DNA of 64,000 nucleotides, from assembly GCA_019636675.1 (NCBI GenBank), contig JAHBXC010000001.1, positions 1,171,007 to 1,235,006 of the forward strand, in the 5' to 3' direction. The notes under the pieces are model-generated. The model did not search any database. It was not told the origin of the DNA and was given only the letters and a program-made list of their open reading frames with translations. Shown here one piece after another: positions 33,136 to 40,699 of this stretch; within the stretch, counting starts at the first letter, position 1; every line of letters starts with the position of its first letter. Position numbers and translations under genes: made by a program. This stretch comes from Phycisphaeraceae bacterium (GTDB lineage Bacteria > Planctomycetota > Phycisphaerae > Phycisphaerales > UBA1924).

Positions 33136-34377
33136 TCAATGGAAGACCGCTTCGATAATCGAGAAATCATCGTCCAGCCGATCGTCGCCACGAAGTGTGC
33201 GTGCCTTGGAGAGCAGATCGTCCATCACACCATCGTCCGAGGACGCCCGCCCCGCGAGGTCTTCGAGCACGCCCCGAAGATTCCAGACCAGCGCGCCGTC
33301 GCGCAGGATCTCAAAGACCCCGTCGCTAAACACCAGCAGGCGCGACCCCGCCGGCGCCTCGAGCGACTCGGCGTCGTAGTCCATCCCCTCGACGCAGCCG
33401 ACGATCGGCCCACCCGACTCGAGCAGCGCCGGCTCGCGCGACCCGGGGAGCAGGAGAACCGCCGGGTGATGCCCGCCACCCGACCACGCGAGACGGCGCG
33501 TCGCGACAGCGTAGACGCCGTACCACATCGTGAAGTACTTCTGGCCGTGCCGCTCGCCCTGGAACGCGTTGTTCAGGGCGAACAGAACCTGTTCGGGGCG
33601 ACGCATATCGACGCCGGTCAATGAGCCGGCGCGCAGGATGCTTGTGATCGTGACCGCGAGGAGCGCCGCGTCCAGGCCGTGCCCGGTGACATCGATGAGG
33701 TAGATCGCGAAGTGACCGGTGTCGATCCAGTGGTATCCGATCGAGTCGCCGCCCAGGTTGGTCGAGGGGATGAATCGCCAGTCCGTCGAGACCGCGCCCT
33801 TGGCCGGCGGCGGGATCAGCCCGAGCATGTACTCGGCCCCCGCGTCGAGGTCTCGCTGCAGGCGCGTGTTCGCGTCTCGTAGCTCGGCGGTCCTGGCGGC
33901 GACCGTCGCCTCGAGACTCTCGTTGTACTGCTCAAGCTGCCGGTTCGTCTCGCGGAGTTCCTCCATCAGCTGCGATCGCGATTTGCTGGCGAGGCGCGCA
34001 CGCACGCGGTCCAGAATCGCAGGATCGACCACGAGCGCCGGGAGGCGAAACGACGCCGCCACGCGGTCATCGCCCGTTCGGCACGACACGCGGTCGAAGA
34101 ATGCAGCGAGCCCCGACGGATCGACCGACGCCCCGTGCGCGCCGATGTCGAACCTGATCTCTGCGCCAGCGCCCTCGCCCTCGCTCACGAGCGAGACCAC
34201 GATGGGCGCGCCCGGCCCGACGAGCAGCAGGCGCCTGGCGACTTCCGACAGCGCCGTCGCGGCTCGCGTCGCGGGGATCTCGCCCGCGCCGAGCGCACGG
34301 TGCATCGAAAGGACCTTGTCGCGGATCTCGACGACCGATCCCCGATCTCGCACGGTGAGTGTGCCGAGGTAGATCAT
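33136..34377 (-). CDS. SpoIIE-type PP2C phosphatase of the stressosome operon (RsbU/RsbP-like)
   Basis: 413 residues. ATG 34377 overlaps the stop of the preceding gene (ATGA); the much longer upstream frame is ruled out. Residues 1-115 resemble a degenerate HATPase (RsbW-like) region with A-L-S-E-V-A-R-R-L-L-L. A coiled-coil linker (about 135-180, L-M-E-E-L-R-E-T-N-R-Q-L-E-Q-Y-N) precedes the SpoIIE domain, which has GGDSIGYHWID, DVTGHG and F-S-D-G-V-F-E. The family removes phosphate from STAS anti-anti-sigma proteins. Coiled-coil linkers of this type are where RsbT binds RsbU in Bacillus, so RsbT control is plausible. Its STAS substrate may be RsbS/RsbR or an unlinked protein. Confidence 0.85.
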   Translation of the reverse strand: MIYLGTLTVRDRGSVVEIRDKVLSMHRALGAGEIPATRAATALSEVARRLLLVGPGAPIVVSLVSEGEGAGAEIRFDIGAHGASVDPSGLAAFFDRVSCRTGDDRVAASFRLPALVVDPAILDRVRARLASKSRSQLMEELRETNRQLEQYNESLEATVAARTAELRDANTRLQRDLDAGAEYMLGLIPPPAKGAVSTDWRFIPSTNLGGDSIGYHWIDTGHFAIYLIDVTGHGLDAALLAVTITSILRAGSLTGVDMRRPEQVLFALNNAFQGERHGQKYFTMWYGVYAVATRRLAWSGGGHHPAVLLLPGSREPALLESGGPIVGCVEGMDYDAESLEAPAGSRLLVFSDGVFEILRDGALVWNLRGVLEDLAGRASSDDGVMDDLLSKARTLRGDDRLDDDFSIIEAVFH

Positions 34378-34964
34378 CCCATCCGCCTCAGCGCGATGCA
34401 GGCGGCGTCGTCGTGATTCTTGCCAAAACGACGGATCAGCTCCCGGGGGATCACCGCCGCGTCTTCGGCCCGGAGACTCGGGTAGTCGTCGACCGCGAAT
34501 CGCGAGGTGACACCGTCGCTGTGCATCAGGAGCAACCCGCCCGGCTCCAGCACGAACTCCACAGGGCGCACGCCCGGGTGACGCCGCCCCACCACGCCGT
34601 CGACCGAGACCATCGAACGCTCCGTGCGCCCCACGATCCTGGCGACCGTGTTGCCCACGCCGACGAAACGCCCAGCGCCGTCGGCGCGCGAAACCGTCGC
34701 CAGGCCGACCGCCGCCCCGAGGGTTCCCGCGAGTTCGGCGTCGAGCAGACCCAGAACCCTTACAGGGTCGGAGAGTCTCACCGCTTCGAGCAGCTCGGCG
34801 GCGCGGGTCGCGACCTCGTGGGCATCGGGGCCGTGCCCGAGCACATCGACGACCGCGACCATCACCGACTCGTCGAACTGTCGGCACACCACAGCGTCGC
34901 CGCCTTCGCGGTGCCCGTCGGCGGACCGCACCGCCGAGCCGATCTCGAACGCGCCGGTGTTCAC
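34374..34964 (-). CDS. rsbX: RsbX-like PP2C feedback phosphatase
   Basis: 196 residues. GTG 34964 overlaps the RsbT stop (GTGA). It is a compact PP2C/SpoIIE domain without a sensor: V-V-D-V-L-G-H-G-P-D near residue 40 and M-H-S-D-G-V-T-S-R-F near 150. In Bacillus and Vibrio stressosomes RsbX resets the complex by dephosphorylating RsbR and RsbS. The position right after RsbT matches the classic R-S-T-X order. Confidence 0.85.
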   Translation of the reverse strand: MNTGAFEIGSAVRSADGHREGGDAVVCRQFDESVMVAVVDVLGHGPDAHEVATRAAELLEAVRLSDPVRVLGLLDAELAGTLGAAVGLATVSRADGAGRFVGVGNTVARIVGRTERSMVSVDGVVGRRHPGVRPVEFVLEPGGLLLMHSDGVTSRFAVDDYPSLRAEDAAVIPRELIRRFGKNHDDAACIALRRMG

Positions 34965-35356
34965 TTCGCCCAGACCCTCACCGTGACGGTGGTGCCCTCG
35001 CCGACGACCGATTCGACCAGCATCTCGTCTGACATGCGCCGAACGCCCGGCATCCCGAGCCCGAGCGTGCCGGACGTGCTGACGTGATCGCGCAGCGCCT
35101 CCTCGATGTCTGCGATGCCGGGCCCCTTATCGCTGGCGACCAGCTCCAGCCCGACGCGCCCGCCCTCGCGCACCTCGCGGATCAGCAGAACGCCCGAGCC
35201 AGCGTACTTGAGGATATTCCGAACGAGCTCGGATGCGACCGTCGCGAGCATCGAGACGCGCACCGGGTCGAAGCCGACCGCCGCGGCCGAGCGGCGCGTC
35301 TGCATGATCGCCCTCGTCGCGTCTGGCTCGGTATGCACTGGCACCCTGTACTCCAT
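34961..35356 (-). CDS. rsbT: RsbT-like serine kinase (stressosome switch kinase)
   Basis: 131 residues from ATG 35356. It is a GHKL-fold kinase with A-S-E-L-V-R-N (41-47, N box), D-K-G-P-G-I (76-81, G1) and G-T-L-G-L-G-M-P-G-V (96-105, G2), as in RsbT. It would phosphorylate RsbS and RsbR, leave the complex and activate a phosphatase. It starts 20 bases after the RsbS stop and is translationally coupled to RsbX. Confidence 0.92.
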   Translation of the reverse strand: MEYRVPVHTEPDATRAIMQTRRSAAAVGFDPVRVSMLATVASELVRNILKYAGSGVLLIREVREGGRVGLELVASDKGPGIADIEEALRDHVSTSGTLGLGMPGVRRMSDEMLVESVVGEGTTVTVRVWAK

Positions 35357-35376
35357 GCGTGCGCGTCCCTGGCCGC

Positions 35377-35766
35377 TCACCCGATCCCGGCGCCGCTGCG
35401 ATGATCGAGCCACTCGATCGCGCGTTCGAGGTTGGAGAAGGTGTGAACATCGCCGGACTCGATGCCGAACTCGACGAGCGACGCGGCGATGCCGGGCCGG
35501 ATCCCCACGATCACCGGCAGCGCGCCCATCGCCCGCGACATCCGCAGCGTGCGCAGGGCGGACTCGAAGTCCGTGGAATCCAGCACCTGCACGCCGGAGA
35601 GATCGAGCACCACGGCATCGGCGCGTGACGCGCGGACTTCCTCGAGCAGGTCCGCCTGGAACCGGCGCAGCGTCTCGTCGCTGAGCTCGATCTGGACTGA
35701 CGCGACCAGACGGCCCCGAAGGCGCTGGATCGGCACGCGCGGGATGTCCTTCCATCCGCTCGGCAC
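35377..35766 (-). CDS. rsbS: RsbS-like single STAS-domain stressosome scaffold
   Basis: 129 residues from GTG 35766, supported by AGAGGTGA 5 bases upstream. STAS features are I-P-R-V-P-I at the start, V-V-L-D-L-S-G-V-Q-V-L-D-S-T-D (Ser64 aligns with the phosphorylated Ser of RsbS) and V-G-I-R-P-G-I-A-A-S-L-V-E-F-G-I. It starts 5 bases after the RsbR stop. It forms the stressosome core with RsbR and is a target of RsbT. Confidence 0.9.
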   Translation of the reverse strand: MPSGWKDIPRVPIQRLRGRLVASVQIELSDETLRRFQADLLEEVRASRADAVVLDLSGVQVLDSTDFESALRTLRMSRAMGALPVIVGIRPGIAASLVEFGIESGDVHTFSNLERAIEWLDHRSGAGIG

Positions 35767-35770
35767 GCGA

Positions 35771-36646
35771 TCACCTCTGCTTGAGTTCCACGCCCGCGTC
35801 GCGGAGCGCGGTCGTGAGCGCGTCGCGCAGCGTCGCGGTGGTGCGCACATCGCCCACGTTGATGCCCAGCTCGATCATCGTCTGCGCGATCGCGGGCGAG
35901 ATGCCGGAGATGATGCACGTCGACCCCATCAGGCGCGACGCCTTCGAGATCTTGATGAGGTGGTTGGCGACCGCGGTGTCCATCACCGCCACGCCGCTGA
36001 TGTCCAGAATCAAGGACCGCGCGTGCGTGTCGCCGATCTTGCTGAGCACCGCGGCCATGATGTCCTGCGCGCGGCGCGAGTCGATCATGCCGACGATCGG
36101 CAGCATCAGCACGTCTTCCCACACCTCGGTCACCGGGGTGGACATCTCCAGCATCGCCTCGTGCTGGTCGCGGATGATGGCGCTCGTCCGTCTCGAGAAG
36201 GTGTCCACGACGATCGCGGTGTCGAAGTGACACAGCTTCAGGAGACTCTCGTAGGTCGGCTGCGTGACCGGGGTTTCGGGCATCTCGCAGGCCAGCAGAT
36301 CGAGGGAGACGTGCATCGTCGCGAAATAGGCCGGCAGCGGCAGCCCGATCCTCGCGTGCGCCTCGCCGACCTGCTCCCGGTGCGCGACGTATGCGTCGTC
36401 CACGCGACCGGCGAAGAACTGCCTCCAGTACTCGCACTGAAGGTCCTGCACCGACGCGAGCTTGCGCGGGCTCGAGAAGAACTGGTCGAACTCCGGCTGC
36501 GTGCGCATCCATACATACAAACGCTCGATGAACTCGTCGAGCCGCGGAACCATGGTCACCCCGTGCTCGCGGATGCGATCGAGATCGGACGTGTTCAGCC
36601 GATAGTTCGTGACCAGCGACTCGACGCTTGTGGCTCGCAGTTCCAT
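35771..36646 (-). CDS. rsbR: RsbR-like stressosome sensor with globin-coupled-sensor N-terminus and STAS C-terminus
   Basis: 291 residues. Residues 15-150 look like a globin-coupled-sensor globin: a helix with F-I-E-R-L-Y-V-W-M, then H-A-R-I-G-L-P-L-P-A-Y with His97 placed as the proximal haem ligand (H-x-R-I-G-L-x4-Y/W in HemAT-type sensors). The STAS domain (about 170-288) keeps both RsbR phosphorylation threonines: Thr224 in M-D-T-A-V-A and Thr256 in A-Q-T-M-I-E-L-G. By analogy with Vibrio haem-RsbR it would sense oxygen or another gas and pass the signal to RsbS/RsbT. ATG 36646 opens the operon R-S-T-X-phosphatase-EAL. Confidence 0.9.
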   Translation of the reverse strand: MELRATSVESLVTNYRLNTSDLDRIREHGVTMVPRLDEFIERLYVWMRTQPEFDQFFSSPRKLASVQDLQCEYWRQFFAGRVDDAYVAHREQVGEAHARIGLPLPAYFATMHVSLDLLACEMPETPVTQPTYESLLKLCHFDTAIVVDTFSRRTSAIIRDQHEAMLEMSTPVTEVWEDVLMLPIVGMIDSRRAQDIMAAVLSKIGDTHARSLILDISGVAVMDTAVANHLIKISKASRLMGSTCIISGISPAIAQTMIELGINVGDVRTTATLRDALTTALRDAGVELKQR

Positions 36647-36708
36647 AGTTCAACTGTAGCCGAACCTTGACACGCGAAGGGGCGCTCGGTCGGGGGCGGG
36701 ACGTCCCT

Positions 36709-38010
36709 CTACACCCTCGCCGGGCGACAGCAGCGCGCCGGGTCGAAGAGCCCCGGGTCGAACGCCGGGGACGCTCCCGTCATCAGGTCCCCCAGCAGCT
36801 GCGCCGTACCGGGAGCGCACTTCAGCCCGGTCATCTGGTGCCCGATCGCCAGCCAGAGGTTGCCGAACCCCGGCGCCCGTCCGATCGCCGGCATGCCGTC
36901 GGCCAGGCACGGACGCAGCCCGGCCCAGGGACGCAGCTCCGGGATCGGGTCGACGACCGACAGCATCGCGCCGGCGCCTCGCACGATCGCGTCCACGCGA
37001 CGCCGGTTGATCGACGCGTCGAGCCCGACCAGCTCCAGCGTCCCGGCGAGACGCAGGCCCTGCGCGTGCGGCGTGACGGCGACCTTTCTGTCCGCGAGAT
37101 AGATCGATCGCCGTGGGTGGATCGCTCCCTTGGGGAGAACCACCGAATACCCCTTCGCCGCGCGCATCGGGATGCGCAGCCCAAGCGTCGCGCCCAACCG
37201 CCCTGCCCACGCGCCAGAGGCGATCACGAACTCTTTCGCGCAGATCCGGCTCTCGCCGACGCGAGCCGCCTCCAGCGATCCCCCTCGCGTGTCGAAACCG
37301 GTTACCTCCGAGTGCTCCACCACGCGAACGCCCAGAGACTCGGCGCGCGCCCGAAGGCGCCTGACCGCCAGGTGCGGCTCGCAGTGCGCATCGCCCGGGA
37401 AGAAGATCCCTCCGACCGTCTCGCCTCGGATGATCGGCTCTTCGGCGCGCACGCGGGCCTGATCCCACCATTCCCACGCGACGCCCGACCCTTCGGTAAA
37501 CGCCGCGTGCGCGCGCGCGCCGTCGGCGCTCTTCTCGCTTTCAAGAAGCATGAGCAGTCCGGCGCGTTCGAAACCGAAACTCTCGCCCGACTCGCTCGCC
37601 TCTCGCTCCCACGCGTCGACGCTCCAGAGGCAGAGCTCGACCATGGCGCGGACGCCGCGCTCGTAGCGCTCACGCGAACTCGATCGCAGGAAGACCAGCA
37701 GCCATCGCAGGAGCGCAGGATCGAGAGAGGGCTTGATGTAGAAGGGGCTCTCCGGGTCGAGCATCCATTTGAGCGCCTTGCGTGTGCTGCCCGGCTGCGC
37801 GAGGGGCGACGCGAGCGAGGGCGTCAGCCAGCCGGCGTTCCCGAACGACGCGCCGCTCCCGGTCGTCGCGCGATCGACCACCGTCACCGACAGGCCGCGT
37901 CCCGCCAGGTCGATCGCGGCCGCCAGACCCACCACGCCAGCGCCGACGATGAGGACATCGCTGTCGCGATCGGCAGGACCCGGGCCATCGGTTCGACGCG
38001 CTGACGCCAT
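36709..38010 (-). CDS. DadA-like FAD-dependent D-amino-acid dehydrogenase/oxidoreductase
   Basis: 433 residues from ATG 38010; the frame further upstream is not needed. The FAD-binding motif V-L-I-V-G-A-G-V-V-G-L-A-A-A begins near residue 18, followed by the second-strand acid V-V-D-R. Central A-G-W-L-T-P-S-L-A-S-P-L and C-terminal I-G-H-Q-M-T-G-L-K-C-A-P-G-T are typical of D-amino-acid dehydrogenase small-subunit-like oxidases. It would oxidise D-amino acids or a related amine to a keto acid, passing electrons to the quinone pool. It ends 62 bases upstream of the stressosome operon on the same strand. Confidence 0.87.
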   Translation of the reverse strand: MASARRTDGPGPADRDSDVLIVGAGVVGLAAAIDLAGRGLSVTVVDRATTGSGASFGNAGWLTPSLASPLAQPGSTRKALKWMLDPESPFYIKPSLDPALLRWLLVFLRSSSRERYERGVRAMVELCLWSVDAWEREASESGESFGFERAGLLMLLESEKSADGARAHAAFTEGSGVAWEWWDQARVRAEEPIIRGETVGGIFFPGDAHCEPHLAVRRLRARAESLGVRVVEHSEVTGFDTRGGSLEAARVGESRICAKEFVIASGAWAGRLGATLGLRIPMRAAKGYSVVLPKGAIHPRRSIYLADRKVAVTPHAQGLRLAGTLELVGLDASINRRRVDAIVRGAGAMLSVVDPIPELRPWAGLRPCLADGMPAIGRAPGFGNLWLAIGHQMTGLKCAPGTAQLLGDLMTGASPAFDPGLFDPARCCRPARV

Positions 38011-38101
38011 GGCGGACACTGTAGCTGCCCGCTCGCTCGCAACAGGCGCGCCGCCCGGCGGGTTGGTACCATCGGGCCGCCCGCGCCCGACGCCCCGACG
38101 C

Positions 38102-39400
38102 ATGACGCCCGAACCACCCAAGCACGAGCCCGCCGACCTGCTCGAGTTCCTCTACCGGCTCGCCCAGGCGTACCTCGCCTGCGGCGAGCAAACGGCGCAG
38201 GTCGAGCTGCTCCTCCGGCGCATCGCGTCGTCCTACGGCGCCCGGCGCGCGAGGGTCGTCTGCTTCCCGACCGCGATCTTCATCTCGTTCCACATCGACG
38301 AGAAAGAGCATGTCACCATCGCCGAGGGCCCGCTCCAGGCGCTCCGGCTCGACCAGATGGCCGACGTCTATGCGCTCGGCGCCGAAGCCCAGCGCGGCGT
38401 CATCGCGCTGCGCGACGGCATGCAGGAGCTGACCGCCATCCTGCGCAAACCGGCCCGGTTCGGCACGCTGGGGACGGTGTTCGGGCACACCATCCTCACG
38501 GTGGGCGTCGCGATCGTGCTCAACCCGGCGCTGCTCACGGTCGGCGTCGCGGCGATCCTCGGCGTGGTCGTCGGAGCGCTGAAACTTCTGATGCGCGACA
38601 GGCCGGTGTTCTCCGTGCCTTTGCCCGTGGTCGGCGCCGTCGTCGTGTCCTCGATCGTGTTCCAGAGCGTCAAGATGGGCCTGCCGGTCGACCCGCTGCA
38701 CGTGCTCGTACCGCCGCTGGTCACGTTCCTGCCCGGCGCGATGCTCACCTTCGGGATGATCGAGCTGGCCTACGGCGACATGGTGAGCGGCGCGAGCCGG
38801 CTCATCACCGGGTTCGTGCAGCTGGTGCTGCTGGTCTTCGGGATTCTCGCCGGCGCCGCCCTCGTGGGGATGCGCCACGACACGATGCCAGAGGCCGCCG
38901 TTCAGCTCGCGAGCATCCCCTGGCTTCCCTGGGTCGGCGCGGTGATCTTCGGCGTCGGTGTTTCGCTGCACTTCTCGGCGCCGAAGCGGTCGCTCCCGTG
39001 GATGCTGCTGGTGGTGCTGCTGGCGTTCAGCGCGCAGCGCCTGTCGGCGCCCCTCGTGGGGAACCAGTTCAGCGGGTTCTTCGGCACGCTGGTCGCAACT
39101 CCTCTGGGCTACCTGATCCAGCTCCGGTTCAAGGGCCCGCCCCCGATGGTGACCTTCCTGCCGAGCTTCTGGCTGCTGGTGCCGGGCGCCCTGAGCCTGC
39201 TGAGCGTGAAGCAGATGATCAGCGACACGACCTCGGGCGTCGACGGGCTGATCTCGGCGACCTTCGTCTTCGCGTCGATCGCGCTGGGCACGCTGTTCGG
39301 CGCGTCGGTCTACAAGTGGCTCACCGAGCGCAAGGGGATGTGGCAGCTTCAGATCGGTCGCGTCGGGCGTCGCCCCGACGCGCCGGGGAAGAAGAAGTAA
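38102..39400 (+). CDS. ThrE-type threonine/serine exporter (fused DUF1212-DUF3815)
   Basis: 432 residues from ATG 38102, divergent from the DadA-like gene. The N-terminal cytoplasmic part has the family motif F-P-T-A-I-F-I-S-F and Y-L-A-C-G-E-Q-T-A-Q-V-E. It is followed by about ten membrane helices in two blocks joined by A-P-K-R-S-L-P-W. The second block ends T-L-F-G-A-S-V-Y-K-W. Characterised members export Thr and Ser. No amino-acid regulator is adjacent. It converges on the M20 peptidase. Confidence 0.9.
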   Translation: MTPEPPKHEPADLLEFLYRLAQAYLACGEQTAQVELLLRRIASSYGARRARVVCFPTAIFISFHIDEKEHVTIAEGPLQALRLDQMADVYALGAEAQRGVIALRDGMQELTAILRKPARFGTLGTVFGHTILTVGVAIVLNPALLTVGVAAILGVVVGALKLLMRDRPVFSVPLPVVGAVVVSSIVFQSVKMGLPVDPLHVLVPPLVTFLPGAMLTFGMIELAYGDMVSGASRLITGFVQLVLLVFGILAGAALVGMRHDTMPEAAVQLASIPWLPWVGAVIFGVGVSLHFSAPKRSLPWMLLVVLLAFSAQRLSAPLVGNQFSGFFGTLVATPLGYLIQLRFKGPPPMVTFLPSFWLLVPGALSLLSVKQMISDTTSGVDGLISATFVFASIALGTLFGASVYKWLTERKGMWQLQIGRVGRRPDAPGKKK

Positions 39401-39418
39401 CCAGCGTCGGCCGGGCGT

Positions 39419-40633
39419 TCAGCTCTCCAGCGTGGCGAGCGCAACGGCGAGCGCGCAACCGCGGGCAAACTCGGGCAGGTCGACGTACTCCTTGACGGTG
39501 TGAATCTCGTACTGCCCGGCGCCGATCGTGACGGTCGGCACGCCGTGCTTGACGATCCAGTTGGCGTCGAGCCCGCCGTTGGAGAACACGACCTTCGGCT
39601 TCATGCCGAGCGATTCTGCCGCGCGCTTGGCGTGGGCGACCGCCGGAGAATCCTCGCCCAGATTGAACGAGGGATACTGCTTGCGCCCCTCGAAGCGGAG
39701 CTTCGCGCTCTCGCCTCCGGAGTCCTTGACCGCTGCCGCGGCCTTTTCGAACGCCTCGCGATACGCCGCGGTGATCTTCGACGCGAACGAGGTGTCGGGG
39801 CTGCGCGTCTCGCCCTTGATGTAGACGTAGTCTGTGACGACGTTCGTCGCGTCGCCGGCCGCCTTGCCGTTCTTGCCCCCGAAGACGCCGGCGTTGCTCG
39901 TGCCGTGCCCGTCGGGCTTCACGACCTTGCCGAACCACCCGCCCCGGTGCGCCTCAGCGAGGGCGAGCGACGCGACGAGCGTGGACGAGATGCCTTTCTC
40001 GGGCGCGACGCCGGCGTGCGACGCCTTGCCCTTGATCTCGGCCTCCCACGATTCAGCGCCGACGGCGCCCGTGATCAGATCAGCCGCGAGCTTGCCGTCG
40101 ACGTTGAACCCCATCGCGGCGCCCTTGAGGTCGGCCGGGTTGATCTGGCACGACCCCTGCAGGCCGCACTCCTCGCGCACCGTGAAGAGCAGCGTGATGG
40201 GCGGGTGAGGGAGTTTGTGCTTGAAGAGCGTCTCGACGAGCGTGACGAGCACGGCGCAGCCGGTGCGGTTGTCGCCTCCCAGCGCGGTCTCCCCCTCGGG
40301 CACGAGCCGATCGCCCTCGCGCTTCGCCTTCGCCCCTGCGCACAACGGCACGACGTCGAGGTGCGTTGAGAACAGCAGGCGCGGCCCTTGTCGGGTACCG
40401 GGAAGATCGACGTACAGGTTTCCGGTCTGCGTGGGCGCCGCGATCTTCGTGTTCGCGTCGTCGAAGCGGAGGGCGGACGCCGGGACGCCGAGCGCCTTCA
40501 GGTCGTCGGAGATGGCCTTCGCGATCGCCGCCTCCTCGCCGCTCACACCCGGGATGTTGATGTAGCGGATGAGGCGTTCCTCCGCGGCCTTGGTGTCGAT
40601 CGTGATGGTCTTCGCGGGTGTCGTTGCGCTCAT
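39419..40633 (-). CDS. M20-family metallopeptidase (PepT-like)
   Basis: 404 residues. Zinc ligands and catalytic residues are in S-T-H-L-D-V-V-P, G-G-D-N-R-T-G, R-E-E-C-G-L-Q-G, N-V-D-G-K and a late E-I-H-T-V-K-E-Y. A lid/dimerisation domain lies between (about 190-300). PepT-like enzymes cleave N-terminal residues from tri- or other small peptides. Its location after an AbgT transporter resembles AbgT-AbgAB (M20) pairs that import and split p-aminobenzoyl-glutamate, but the family best resembles peptidase T. It starts 66 bases after AbgT. Confidence 0.88.
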   Translation of the reverse strand: MSATTPAKTITIDTKAAEERLIRYINIPGVSGEEAAIAKAISDDLKALGVPASALRFDDANTKIAAPTQTGNLYVDLPGTRQGPRLLFSTHLDVVPLCAGAKAKREGDRLVPEGETALGGDNRTGCAVLVTLVETLFKHKLPHPPITLLFTVREECGLQGSCQINPADLKGAAMGFNVDGKLAADLITGAVGAESWEAEIKGKASHAGVAPEKGISSTLVASLALAEAHRGGWFGKVVKPDGHGTSNAGVFGGKNGKAAGDATNVVTDYVYIKGETRSPDTSFASKITAAYREAFEKAAAAVKDSGGESAKLRFEGRKQYPSFNLGEDSPAVAHAKRAAESLGMKPKVVFSNGGLDANWIVKHGVPTVTIGAGQYEIHTVKEYVDLPEFARGCALAVALATLES

Positions 40634-40699
40634 GGCTCTCTCAGTCCTTCTTGTATGGCGCGGGCGTTTCCGCCCGGCGGAACCGGTCTCGATGGAGGA

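Noticed and set aside
34378..34887. N-terminal extension of the stressosome phosphatase to 34887
   Set aside because: The extension is Arg/Gly-rich shadow sequence of RsbX, and ATG 34377 is coupled to the RsbX stop.
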